From positions 248,001 to 312,000 of the forward strand of contig CAVSLN010000004.1 of NCBI GenBank assembly GCA_963728855.1: DNA of 64,000 bases, written 5' to 3'. This document shows positions 56,737 through 64,000 of this stretch, piece after piece. Origin of the DNA: AC-43 sp963728855 (GTDB lineage: Bacteria; Actinomycetota; Actinomycetes; Mycobacteriales; Micromonosporaceae). Every line of letters begins with the position of its first letter. Positions within the stretch are counted from its first letter, which is position 1. The notes below the pieces were generated by a model. It did not search any database and had not been told where the DNA came from. It saw only the letters and a program-made list of their open reading frames with translations. Made by a program: the position numbers and the translations under genes.

Positions 56737-58248
56737 GTGCCATTGACGGAGATGTCCGCCACCGCGCTGGCGCGGGAGGTCCGGACCGGGCGGATCAGCG
56801 CCCGGGCGGTCGTCGAGGCGCACCTCGACCTGCTCGGCGAGGTCAACCCGGTGGTCAACGCGGTCGTCTCGGTACGGGCCGCCGCCGCGTTACGGGAGGC
56901 GGACGAGGCCGACGCCCGGGTCGCCGCGGCCAGGCCCGGGGAGGTGCTGCCGCCACTGCTCGGGGTGCCGTTCACGATCAAGGAGGCGGTCGCCGTCGCG
57001 GGCCAGCCGCATACGGCCGGGGTGGCAGCCCGCCGTGGCCGGCTCGCCACGGATACCGCGCCGAGCGCGCGCCGGCTGCTCGACGCGGGCGCGATCCTGC
57101 TCGGCGTGACCAACACGTCGGAGATGTGCCTGTGGGTCGAGGCGGAGAACCGGGTGTACGGGCGCACCCGCAACCCGTACGACCCGGGGCGTACGGCGGG
57201 CGGGTCGTCGGGCGGGGAAGGTGCCGCGGTCGGCAGCGGTGCCTCGCCGGTCGGGTTGGGCTCCGACATCGGCGGGTCGGTCCGGATCCCGGCCTTCTGC
57301 TGTGGCGTGTTCGGGCACAAGCCGTCCCGGGGGCTGGTGCCGGCGACCGGCAACTACCCGCCGGCCGGTGGGGAGGCGACCAAGCTGTTCACCAACGGGG
57401 TACTGGCGCGCCGGGCCGAGGACCTGATGCCGTTGCTGCGCCTCATCTCCGGCCCGGACGGGGTGGACCCGCTGGTGCCCGGGCCGGTAGAGCTGGGCGA
57501 CCCGGACGCCGTACCGCTGAAGGGTTTGCGGGTCATCGTCAGTGACGACGCCTGGCCGGTGCCCACGAGCGAGGAGCTGGTGCACGCGCGGGAGCGGGCG
57601 GCCGGCGCGCTCGCCGCCGCGGGTGCCCTGGTCGAGCACCGACGGATGCCGCGGCTGCGCCGCGCGCTGGACCTCTACATCACCACGCTCGCGCGGACCT
57701 CGACCGAGTCGGCGCGCGACGTGCTGACCGCGGCCGGCGCCCGGGCGCCCGGCTGGCTCGGCTCGCTGCACCCCGGCGGCCCGCACACCGTCGCCACCCG
57801 CGTGCTGCTGGTCGCCGAGCAGGTGCACGGGCGGATCCCGCGGCGGCTGGCATACCGGATGGTGGCCGCCGGCTGGAGCCTCGCCGACGAGCTACGCGCC
57901 GCGATCGGCGACGCGGTCCTGCTGCACCCGCCGCTGGCCGACGTGGCGCCGCGGCACGGGCGTACCGTCGGGCGGCCGTGGTGGATCGGGCATGTGGTGC
58001 CGTTCAACCTGGCCGGGCTGCCGGTGACCGAGGTGCCGCTCGGGCTCGGGGAGGCGGGGCTGCCGCTGGGCGTACAGGTGGCGGCGGGGCTCGGCCGCGA
58101 CCACGTGACGATCGCGGTGGCCCGGGAGCTGGAACGGGTCTTCGGCGGCTGGGTATCCCCGACGGTCCGCCCACCAGCCCTGACCCCTACGCGAAGGCGA
58201 CCAGCCAGGCCCGGTCGCGCGCGCCAAGCTTCAGGATCGCGCGGCTGA
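56737..58248 (+). CDS. Amidase signature (AS) family amidase
   Basis: A 503-residue amidase. The catalytic Lys is in VPFTIKEAVAV, the cis-Ser in the AGGSSGGEGAAVGSGASPVGLGSDIGGSVRIP block with the nucleophile in GGSVR, giving the Ser-cisSer-Lys triad. Fatty-acid-amide-type and amino-acid-amide enzymes share this scaffold. The C-terminal 25 residues (TPTRRRPARPGRARQASGSRG) are unlike the family and overlap, on the other strand, the end of a truncated LuxR gene. One TTA Leu codon occurs at 56890. Start GTG 56737 is leaderless or nearly so. The divergent deaminase-RidA pair suggests joint catabolism of amides and D-amino acids. Confidence 0.9.
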   Translation: MPLTEMSATALAREVRTGRISARAVVEAHLDLLGEVNPVVNAVVSVRAAAALREADEADARVAAARPGEVLPPLLGVPFTIKEAVAVAGQPHTAGVAARRGRLATDTAPSARRLLDAGAILLGVTNTSEMCLWVEAENRVYGRTRNPYDPGRTAGGSSGGEGAAVGSGASPVGLGSDIGGSVRIPAFCCGVFGHKPSRGLVPATGNYPPAGGEATKLFTNGVLARRAEDLMPLLRLISGPDGVDPLVPGPVELGDPDAVPLKGLRVIVSDDAWPVPTSEELVHARERAAGALAAAGALVEHRRMPRLRRALDLYITTLARTSTESARDVLTAAGARAPGWLGSLHPGGPHTVATRVLLVAEQVHGRIPRRLAYRMVAAGWSLADELRAAIGDAVLLHPPLADVAPRHGRTVGRPWWIGHVVPFNLAGLPVTEVPLGLGEAGLPLGVQVAAGLGRDHVTIAVARELERVFGGWVSPTVRPPALTPTRRRPARPGRARQASGSRG

Positions 58249-58276
58249 CGTGCGTACGGGCGGTGCCGGGCTGACT
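58187..58276 (-). pseudogene. C-terminal remnant of a LuxR-family regulator
   Basis: Read leftward, 29 codons encode SQPGTARTHVSRAILKLGARDRAWLVAFA and a stop. This matches the recognition helix and tail of NarL/LuxR proteins (TVKTHVSRxLxKLGxRDRxQxV). No upstream part of the gene remains. It overlaps the amidase 3' end, whose atypical tail is therefore probably acquired antisense sequence. Confidence 0.6.
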
Positions 58277-58283
58277 GCGTGGG

Positions 58284-58322
58284 GGCGCGGCCGGTGACCT
58301 TCGACGAGTCGCCGGCCGCGCC
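58284..58322 (+). terminator. Hairpin terminator after the amidase gene
   Basis: An 11-bp perfect GC-only stem (58284-58294 with 58312-58322) closes a 17-base loop and is followed by TTGCCT. It serves the amidase transcript and would also separate it from the leftward ROK gene. Confidence 0.65.
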
Positions 58323-58422
58323 TTGCCTACGAGCCTACGTCCGGCGGCGCATCCAGCCGAACACGCACGTCACCCGATCGGGGCACCCCTGACCTACGGG
58401 CGAGGCAGGCCCCGTCCCGATG

Positions 58423-59697
58423 TCATAGCTCGGCGGGTGCCGCTGCCATCGCCCAGGCGGGACGGGGTCGGCGGCTTCCCCGTACGGCGGTGGTGGGCGG
58501 CTGGTCGCGGTAGAACAGGCGGTCGAGGGCGACCGTACCGGCACCGAGCACGCCCGGGTACCGGCCGATCTCCGAGCGCTCGATGCGTAGCTGGTCGAGC
58601 AGCAGCCGGCTCACCTTCGCCTGGCACGCGGCCTGCAGCCGGTCGAGCACCTCCTTCGGCGCCGAGGTCAGCTCGCCGCCCAACGCCACCCGCGTGGGGC
58701 TGAACACGTTGACGCTCAAGGCGACCGCCGTGCTCAGGTGGTCGACGACGTCGTCGAGGATCACCGTGGCGGGCTGGTCGCCGGTCTGTACGGCGATGTC
58801 GAGCAGCTCCAGGACGGGCAAGCGCCGGCGGATCAGCGGAGGCAGTACGGGGCTCTCCCGCGCCGCCTCCCGGATGCGCTGGCGCAGGTACGGTTCGCCG
58901 AGCACCGCCTCGAGGCATCCGTGTGCGCCGCAGGAGCAGCGCGGCCCGCGCTCGACGACCCGGTGGTGGGCCAGCTCGCAGACGCCGTGCGCGCCCTGCA
59001 GGAACGGCCGCCCGTCGACCACGAAGGCGAAGCCGAGGCCGTCGCCGAGGTGGACGTACAGCAGGTTCTCGGCGCGCAGGCCGAGCCCGTGGCGGGCCTC
59101 GGCCAGCGCCATCGCACGCACGTTGTACTCGACCACCGCCGGCGTGCCGAATGCCCTCTCGAAGCGCTCGGCGACGGGTACGTCCCGCCAGCCGAGCGCG
59201 AGCGAGAGCAGGTTGCGTCGGCCGTCCGCGTCGACCGGTCCGGGTACGGACACTCCGATCCCGAGGAGCCGCTTGCCGGCCTGGCGTACGAGCGGGGTCG
59301 CCGCGTTCACCGCGGAGTCGAGCAGCTCGGCCGGTTCGGAGCCGCGCTTGACCGATACCGAGGCGACCTCGGACACCACCCCGGACAGGTCGGACAGGCC
59401 GACCTTGACCTGGCCGGCGCCCAGCTCCACGCCGAGCACCACGTGGGCGTGCCGGGACAGGACGAGGAGGTTGGCGCGGGGGCCGCGCGGGGCGGCGCGG
59501 CCGTTGGCGGGTGCCGACTCGCTGATGTAGCCGGAGGTCAGCAACTCGCTGACGATCGAGGCAGCGGTCGGGATGCTGAGGCCGCTGCGGTATGCCAGGT
59601 CGCGACGGGTCAACGGGCCCTCCTCGCCAAGCAGTCGCAGCAGTAGCCCGCGGTGGTACGCGCGCAGGTCCTCAGGCAGCCACGAGCGTCGATCCAC
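58423..59697 (-). CDS. ROK family transcriptional regulator
   Basis: A 424-residue ROK (repressor/ORF/kinase) protein. The N-terminal winged helix reads LLLRLLGEEGPLTRRDLAYRSGLSIPTAASIVSELLTSGYI. The ROK ATPase-like domain has VVLGVELGAGQVKVGLSDLSG and the zinc motif CSCGAHGCLEAVLG. It likely represses a sugar or amino-sugar utilisation operon and binds a sugar ligand. GTG 59697 with GGGAGG 5 bases upstream is preferred over the upstream ATG 59796. No target operon is identified next to it; the gap behind it is A/T-rich. Confidence 0.9.
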   Translation of the reverse strand: MDRRSWLPEDLRAYHRGLLLRLLGEEGPLTRRDLAYRSGLSIPTAASIVSELLTSGYISESAPANGRAAPRGPRANLLVLSRHAHVVLGVELGAGQVKVGLSDLSGVVSEVASVSVKRGSEPAELLDSAVNAATPLVRQAGKRLLGIGVSVPGPVDADGRRNLLSLALGWRDVPVAERFERAFGTPAVVEYNVRAMALAEARHGLGLRAENLLYVHLGDGLGFAFVVDGRPFLQGAHGVCELAHHRVVERGPRCSCGAHGCLEAVLGEPYLRQRIREAARESPVLPPLIRRRLPVLELLDIAVQTGDQPATVILDDVVDHLSTAVALSVNVFSPTRVALGGELTSAPKEVLDRLQAACQAKVSRLLLDQLRIERSEIGRYPGVLGAGTVALDRLFYRDQPPTTAVRGSRRPRPAWAMAAAPAEL

Positions 59698-60111
59698 CGA
59701 TGCCTCCCCAATCTCAGGTCCAATGCCTGACAAAGGGTATCGGCATCGATACGGACGGTGGAACAAGTCGTCAGTTAAATCACTTTCGTCAACCATGCAT
59801 ACCGAGGCGTTACCAAAATGTGGGAATGGGAACTTGCTGGTTGATGGCGGGTACCCTAATCTTTTCCGTCACGCATTTACGACTCTCACTGCGGCGGTCG
59901 ATTGTTGCCGCATGTCGATAATCCGAGTTCAGCTCATGTTTGGTGGCGCGACCATGGCCCGTGCCGCCGTCCTGAGCCGGTCCCGAACCGGCGGTACCTG
60001 CACAGCGCGCAGACCGACCGGACCGACGACGGCATCGGCCTCACCCGGTGCCCACTATCTGGGACCGGTTGGCGGCCGTCGGTGTGTCGCACAACCCACC
60101 CCGGCGGTGTC
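59698..60111. other. Intergenic region between the ROK gene and an unidentified gene
   Basis: About 410 bases. The segment 59740-59960 is distinctly A/T-richer than its surroundings and likely holds the ROK promoter. No ORF with normal codon bias and no strong hairpin was found. Confidence 0.5.
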
Positions 60112-61125
60112 CTATGTGGAGCCTCCGGTGTTCCTGGAGGCGATCGACGGGCTGTCCGGGGACGACCGGTCGGGGTCGGGGTCGGGGTCCCGGCCGGTCA
60201 CCTCGACCAGCCGCTCCGTACTGATGCCGCTGACCAGCAGCCGCTCCTTGGCGTTGCCCAGAAGCTTGGCGGTCCACGTGGTGAACCCGCCGTCGCCGAG
60301 CTCGTGGCGCCGTCCCGGCACGGAGTCCGCGTACAGCTTGAAGCAGGCGTCGGTGTAGTAGCCGCGGCCAGCCGTACGGGCGTCGTCGAAGGTGACTTCG
60401 ACATCGGGGTGCCGCTCGGCGAGGTCGGCGAGTACGCGGGCCAGCGCCGGGCGCAGCAGCCCGCCGCTCAGGTCGGTGACCGCCAGCCGTACCCCGGTCA
60501 GGTCGTGGTCCTGGAGAACGCCCAGCAGCGCACCGGCGTGCTCGGCCAGCGCCTCGGCCTGGAACCGGTACGAGCCCTCGTCCCGCCCGGCCGTGGCCAG
60601 CGCGAGCAGCCGGAAGTGTTGCCGCATACCGGGTCCGGCGAAGCGCTGCCCACGGACCAGCCGGTGCGAGGCGTAGAGCCGGACCCGCTCCCGGCTGCTG
60701 GGCGCCAGACGCCGCCGCCGTAGCGCGCACTCCAGCGCCAGGCTGTTGGTGGAGTCGGCGACGACCTCGCAGCCGCGGTCGGCGGCCAGCACCTTGGCCT
60801 GGTCCACGGTCGCCAGCGCGGCCACGCTGCCCAGCGGCGCGACCGGGGACAGCTCGACGCCGGTGAAGCCGAGCGCGTCGAGCCGCTCGAACGCCCGGCG
60901 GTCACACTCGTTGAGCGCCAAGGGTTCCAGCGGAGACGGCGCGACGAAAGCGTTGTGCGCGTACCGGTTCAGGAGCTGCGCGGGCACCGTGGCCGCCACC
61001 CGGCGCCGGTGTACGGCCAGGAGCAGGGACCGCAGGTCGGTCGGGGACAGCCGTTCGGCCAGTACGTCCACGAGGCCCGGTAGCCCGGCCACCCGTTCGA
61101 TGCGCTCGACGATCCGCGGGTCCAT
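60112..61125 (-). CDS. Unidentified protein with faint class II aminoacyl-tRNA synthetase-like pattern
   Basis: A 337-residue soluble protein with normal codon bias. I do not recognise a family. Segments such as APLGSVAALATVDQAKVLAADRGCEVVADSTNSLALECALRRR, then RLYASHRLVRGQRFAGPGMRQHFRLLALATAGRD, and near the end GRGYYTDACFKLYADSVPGRRHELGDGGFTTWTAKLLGNAKERLLVSGI, weakly recall class II synthetase/HisZ-like order (YYT...GGF..W). That is only pattern memory. The tail has a (DP)n run followed by a disordered Ser-rich end. It starts at ATG 61125 and stands alone, with a 75-base gap to the next leftward gene. Confidence 0.6.
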   Translation of the reverse strand: MDPRIVERIERVAGLPGLVDVLAERLSPTDLRSLLLAVHRRRVAATVPAQLLNRYAHNAFVAPSPLEPLALNECDRRAFERLDALGFTGVELSPVAPLGSVAALATVDQAKVLAADRGCEVVADSTNSLALECALRRRRLAPSSRERVRLYASHRLVRGQRFAGPGMRQHFRLLALATAGRDEGSYRFQAEALAEHAGALLGVLQDHDLTGVRLAVTDLSGGLLRPALARVLADLAERHPDVEVTFDDARTAGRGYYTDACFKLYADSVPGRRHELGDGGFTTWTAKLLGNAKERLLVSGISTERLVEVTGRDPDPDPDRSSPDSPSIASRNTGGST

Positions 61126-61200
61126 GCGCCGATCCTGCCAACCCGGCCGGCCGGCCCGCGCCTGGTTTTGCGGGCCGGCCCGGACCCGGCCGGCTCGGGC

Positions 61201-61875
61201 TCAGCCGTCCTCGCGGTCGGGGTTCTCCAGGATGAAGAAGTTGCTCGGCCCGCCGTCGCGGCGCTCCTCCTGATAGATGAAGTTGAGCCCGCGTACGTCG
61301 AACGTCCGGAACCAGTCGTTCCAGCTCACCTCTTGCAGCCGGTTGTCACCGTGCGGCGGGAAGTCGAAGCGCAGCACGCCTGGTCGGCCGTCGTGCTCAG
61401 TACCCGGTACCGTCGCCGGCTTTGCCGCCCGGGCCCCTGCCCACCGCATGATGACGTCATGGTTGCGGGTGACGAGGCTGCGGCCCCTGCGGTCCGGCCG
61501 GTCATCCACCGAGTTGATCTCCTGTGCGTAGCGCAGCGAGCGCGAGCTGTCCGGCCCCCGGCGCACGCCACCACCCTGCTGTGGGGCGTTGCCACCGCGG
61601 GCCCCGGTATCCCGGGCCTTGGTGGCCCGGGTACCGCCCGTGCGGGCGCCGCCACCCCGGTTGGCCGCCGCGCGGGCACCCCGCCCGGCCGTCGCGCCGC
61701 CGGTCCGGCCGGCCGTGGCGCCGCGGCCGCCCAGCGCCCGGACCAGCTCGTCCTTGCGCATCCTCCAGGTGCCTGGGATGTCCCGCTCCCGGCCCATCTG
61801 CCGCAGGTCGTCCAGCCTCATCGCGGACAGGTCGGCGGTGGCCTGAGCCCTTCCGGTGGATCTGGTCTGTGCCAT
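61201..61875 (-). CDS. Rho-N/SAP-like domain protein with conserved C-terminal domain
   Basis: A 224-residue protein. Residues about 18-50 form a Rho N-terminal/SAP-like helix pair (AMRLDDLRQMGRERDIPGTWRMRKDELVRAL) that usually contacts nucleic acids. A Gly/Arg/Ala-rich disordered linker (RTGGATAGRGARAAANRGGGARTGG) follows. The C-terminal 80 residues (TRNHDVIMRWAGARAAKPATVPGT... FDFPPHGDNRLQEVSWNDWFRTFDVRGLNFIYQE) are well conserved in appearance but unfamiliar to me. AAAGGAGGGG directly before ATG 61875 is an excellent ribosome site. It is divergent from the LLM gene. A DNA/RNA-linked function is inferred. Confidence 0.8.
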   Translation of the reverse strand: MAQTRSTGRAQATADLSAMRLDDLRQMGRERDIPGTWRMRKDELVRALGGRGATAGRTGGATAGRGARAAANRGGGARTGGTRATKARDTGARGGNAPQQGGGVRRGPDSSRSLRYAQEINSVDDRPDRRGRSLVTRNHDVIMRWAGARAAKPATVPGTEHDGRPGVLRFDFPPHGDNRLQEVSWNDWFRTFDVRGLNFIYQEERRDGGPSNFFILENPDREDG

Positions 61876-61985
61876 GTCAACCCCTCCTTTCCCTCGTCGG
61901 GTACCCCCGTGCCGAGGCGCCATACGCCGTTTGCCACAGGCGTGCCGGGGCATTGCACGGGCAGGCGACACCAGGGAGGACGACC

Positions 61986-62948
61986 GTGGCGAAGTTCGGG
62001 TACACGCTGATGGGCGAACAGAGCGGCCCGACCCAGCTGGTGGACGACGCGGTACGGGCCGAGCGGGCCGGCTTCGACTTCGCGGTGAGCAGTGACCACT
62101 ACTACCCATGGCTGGCCGGACAGGGCCACGCACCGTACGCCTGGGCGGTGCTGGGGGCCGCCGCCTACGCGACCGACGCCATCGAGCTGATGTCCTTCGT
62201 CACCTGCCCCACCCGCCGGTACCACCCCGCGGTCGTCGCGCAGAAGGCGGCCACCATCGCGCTGATGAGCCAGGGCCGGTTCACGCTCGGCCTGGGCGCC
62301 GGGGAGAACCTCAACGAGCACGTGGTCGGCGCGTGGCCGCACGTGGTGCAGCGGCACCAGATGCTGGCCGAGGCGCTGGAGATCATCGCGCCGCTGCTGG
62401 CCGGCGAGACCATCCACCACAGCGGCGAGTACTTCGAGGTGCCCGAGGCGCGGCTGTGGGACCGGCCGGAGGACGGGGTACCGATCGGGGTGGCCGTGTC
62501 CGGTCCGGACTCCTGCGCGCTGGCCGGCGAGTACGCCGACGTGATGATCGCCACCGAGCCCAGGCCGGAGCTGGTCGCCCAGTTCGAGGCGGCCGGGGGT
62601 ACCGGCCGGCCCCGGTACGGTCAGGTCAGCGTCTGCTACGGGCCCGACGAGGCGGAGTGCCGGCGCACCGCGTGGGAGCAGTTCCGGTGGGACCGCCTCG
62701 GCTGGCCGGTCAAGTCCGAGCTGCCGCACCCGCGCGCGTTGGAGCTGGCCACCGCGTCCATCACCGAGGAGCAGGTGGCGCAGGCGGTCACCTGCGGGCC
62801 GGACATCGGCAAGCACGTGGCGGCGGTACGGTCGTTCATCGACGCCGGGTTCAGCCACGTGGCTCTGGTCCAGATCGGTACGGACAGCCAGGACCTGTTC
62901 CTCGATGTGGCCGAGAAGGAGTTCCTACCGGCACTTCGCGCCGGCTGA
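61986..62948 (+). CDS. LLM class F420-dependent oxidoreductase (TIGR03557-like)
   Basis: A 320-residue TIM-barrel flavin/F420 enzyme of the luciferase-like monooxygenase superfamily. It has DDAVRAERAGFDFAVSSDHYYPWL, LMSFVTCPTRRYHPAVVAQKAATIALMSQGRFTLGLGAGENLNEHVVG and the closing VRSFIDAGFSHVALVQIG. This segment order matches the F420-dependent glucose-6-phosphate dehydrogenase-like/TIGR03557 group. The exact substrate is unknown. GTG 61986 has GGGAGG about 8 bases upstream. It is convergent with the GH16 gene across a strong hairpin. Confidence 0.9.
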   Translation: MAKFGYTLMGEQSGPTQLVDDAVRAERAGFDFAVSSDHYYPWLAGQGHAPYAWAVLGAAAYATDAIELMSFVTCPTRRYHPAVVAQKAATIALMSQGRFTLGLGAGENLNEHVVGAWPHVVQRHQMLAEALEIIAPLLAGETIHHSGEYFEVPEARLWDRPEDGVPIGVAVSGPDSCALAGEYADVMIATEPRPELVAQFEAAGGTGRPRYGQVSVCYGPDEAECRRTAWEQFRWDRLGWPVKSELPHPRALELATASITEEQVAQAVTCGPDIGKHVAAVRSFIDAGFSHVALVQIGTDSQDLFLDVAEKEFLPALRAG

Positions 62949-63033
62949 GCCGGACGGCGGCTACCTGGACTGATTCACGTTGGTCGTGCTCGCCTCGCCA
63001 AAGAACGGCTGCGGCTGCGCCCGACGGAGAAGG

Positions 63034-63070
63034 CACCGGTGCCGGACCCTGGCGGGGCCCGGCACCGGTG
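63034..63070. terminator. Bidirectional hairpin between the LLM and GH16 genes
   Basis: A 12-bp perfect stem (63034-63045 with 63059-63070); each arm also contains the palindrome CACCGGTG. It lies between convergent genes and 13 bases before the GH16 stop. Confidence 0.75.
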
Positions 63071-63082
63071 TCGGTAGGACGG

Positions 63083-64000
63083 TCAGTGCTGCCAGGCGCG
63101 CACGTAGTCCACCTGCATGCTGGCCGAGGTGCCCGGAGCCGGCGGGATGGTCGCGTACACGAAGTTGTCGACGATGATGTTCGTCATCCCGGTGCTGGTA
63201 CCCGACGCCGTGCCGACGAGCCGGCCGTCCACGTAGAAGCGGGTGCCGTCCGGCTCGATGTCCGCGCCGTAGGTGTGGAACCCGGTCGTCGGGTCGAACG
63301 GCGGGGAGTAGACGGTGCCGCCACCCGAGCCGCTGTGCTGGGTGAGGTACAGCCGGGAGTGGTTGTCCGAGTAGAACTCGTACACGTCGGTCTCGGTCCA
63401 CTGGTTGTTGCCCGCGGCCTGCCACGTCCAGAACGCCGGCCAGAAGCCCTTCGGCCCGGGCAGCTGCGCCCGGATCTCCATGTACCCGTACCGGAAGGCG
63501 TAGCTGGGCGAGGAGGAGAGCAGGCAGCTCGACCAGTTGTAGTGCCGGCCGGACGGGCTGGTGATGCTGTCCGGCTTGGCCAGCATCGTCAGGATGCCGT
63601 TGGACGTTGAGCAGTTCGCCGCGTGGTTCCACTCCAGCTGCTGGTTGCCCATGTTGCCGTGGCCACCGTCGCCCTCGGCGGTGGAGCTGTCGGCCCACTT
63701 GGTGCCCCAGGCGACCGGACCGGTGAAGTCGTCACCGAACTTGTACGTCCACGAGCCCGCCACGCCCGTGGGTACGGGGTTGCCACCGCCACCGGTCGAC
63801 GTCGGGCTCGGTGCCGGCGGGGTGGTCGGCGAGGCGCTCGGCGACGCGCTCGGCGATGCCGACGGGCTGCCCGACGGGTTCGGCGCCGGCGCACCGGACC
63901 CGCCGACCGTGAACGTCCGCCGGGGGCTCAGGTCGGTCCACTGGCCGCTCTTGCGGTAGGCGAACCAGTACGTGTACGTGCCGGCCGTGGCGAATGCCCG
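63083..64000 (-). CDS. Secreted glycoside hydrolase family 16 with N-terminal module and Ser/Pro linker, 5' end outside window
   Basis: A leftward gene entering from the right edge. The part seen begins with the end of a non-catalytic module (TYTYWFAYRKSGQWTDLSPRRTFTVGG). A low-complexity (SASP)n/Pro linker follows, then a complete GH16 domain with WADSSTAEGDGGHGNMGNQQLEWN, the catalytic stretch ETDVYEFYS (Glu/Asp/Glu near 63377-63394), and the terminal DNFVYATIPPAPGTSASMQVDYVRAW. It would hydrolyse beta-glucans or similar polymers outside the cell. The domain order (accessory module, linker, catalytic domain) differs from the GH16 at the left edge, so these are not recent duplicates. Confidence 0.92.
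   Translation of the reverse strand, partial: RAFATAGTYTYWFAYRKSGQWTDLSPRRTFTVGGSGAPAPNPSGSPSASPSASPSASPTTPPAPSPTSTGGGGNPVPTGVAGSWTYKFGDDFTGPVAWGTKWADSSTAEGDGGHGNMGNQQLEWNHAANCSTSNGILTMLAKPDSITSPSGRHYNWSSCLLSSSPSYAFRYGYMEIRAQLPGPKGFWPAFWTWQAAGNNQWTETDVYEFYSDNHSRLYLTQHSGSGGGTVYSPPFDPTTGFHTYGADIEPDGTRFYVDGRLVGTASGTSTGMTNIIVDNFVYATIPPAPGTSASMQVDYVRAWQH

Noticed and set aside
1..64000. tRNA or rRNA genes, insertion sequences, integrases, toxin-antitoxin pairs
   Set aside because: No cloverleaf-like segment with the usual TTCGANNC arm, no transposase or integrase motif and no terminal inverted repeats were recognised on either strand.

Overview
The window is very G+C-rich, dense in genes, uses GTG starts freely and carries DivIVA-like, conservon, F420-type LLM and lipoprotein-ABC genes. 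It therefore reads as chromosomal DNA of a filamentous actinomycete. Codon context (Gly GGT and Arg CGT before AC-, Val GTA before C-) gives a strong GTAC enrichment. Micromonosporaceae is my best guess at family level, but this is not proven. I see no tRNA, rRNA, CRISPR array, insertion sequence or prophage.

Layout. 1-735: 3'-truncated secreted GH16 glucanase read leftward from a promoter with a LacI/CebR-type palindrome. 1203-6077: DUF2267 protein, MFS exporter, and a cytochrome bd (CIO-like) locus in which cydA is broken by four same-direction frameshifts while cydB is intact. 6668-9542: a four-gene conservon (ATPase/kinase, roadblock, DUF742, GTPase). 9643-13260: flavoprotein, MSMEG_0572/Sll0783 protein and GNAT-AIR synthase fusion, which is part of the nitrogen-starvation (Nit1C) gene set without its nitrilase and radical SAM genes. 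13346-25724: AraC regulator, then a peptide-type ABC importer (dppA, dppB, dppC-D fusion, dppF), a LacI regulator and two CocE/S15 hydrolases. A LacI-type operator lies in the divergent promoter of this block. 25290-31182: a leftward operon of free-standing adenylation-carrier protein, two condensation proteins and an MFS exporter, with a Pyr4-like membrane terpene cyclase candidate across the intergenic gap (31879-32550).

32618-40437: DivIVA-like coiled-coil protein, lipoproteins, and a MacAB-like export operon divergent from a NarL-type two-component system across a three-half-site palindrome. 40607-46567: AIM24, calcium/cation exchanger, orphan lectin fragment, Na+/H+ antiporter, small alpha/beta hydrolase and a frameshifted mycosin-like protease. 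46611-53956: secreted GH28 enzyme, RecQ-phosphoribosyltransferase fusion preceded by 45-bp tandem repeats, and an ABC-2 exporter. 54116-58322: small coupled ORF plus BON-methyltransferase fusion, a PLP deaminase-RidA pair, and a divergent amidase behind a compact palindrome. 58423-64000: ROK regulator, an unidentified protein, a Rho-N/SAP-like protein, an LLM oxidoreductase and the 3' part of a second secreted GH16 enzyme.

Two themes recur. First, polymer and peptide scavenging: secreted GH16 x2, GH28, a lectin remnant, a LacI-controlled importer and S15 hydrolases. Second, single-base frame disruptions in otherwise well-conserved genes (cydA x4, conservon ATPase tail, ABC permease, S8 protease, an ArsR remnant). 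These are either sequencing indels or real decay, and raw reads would decide which.
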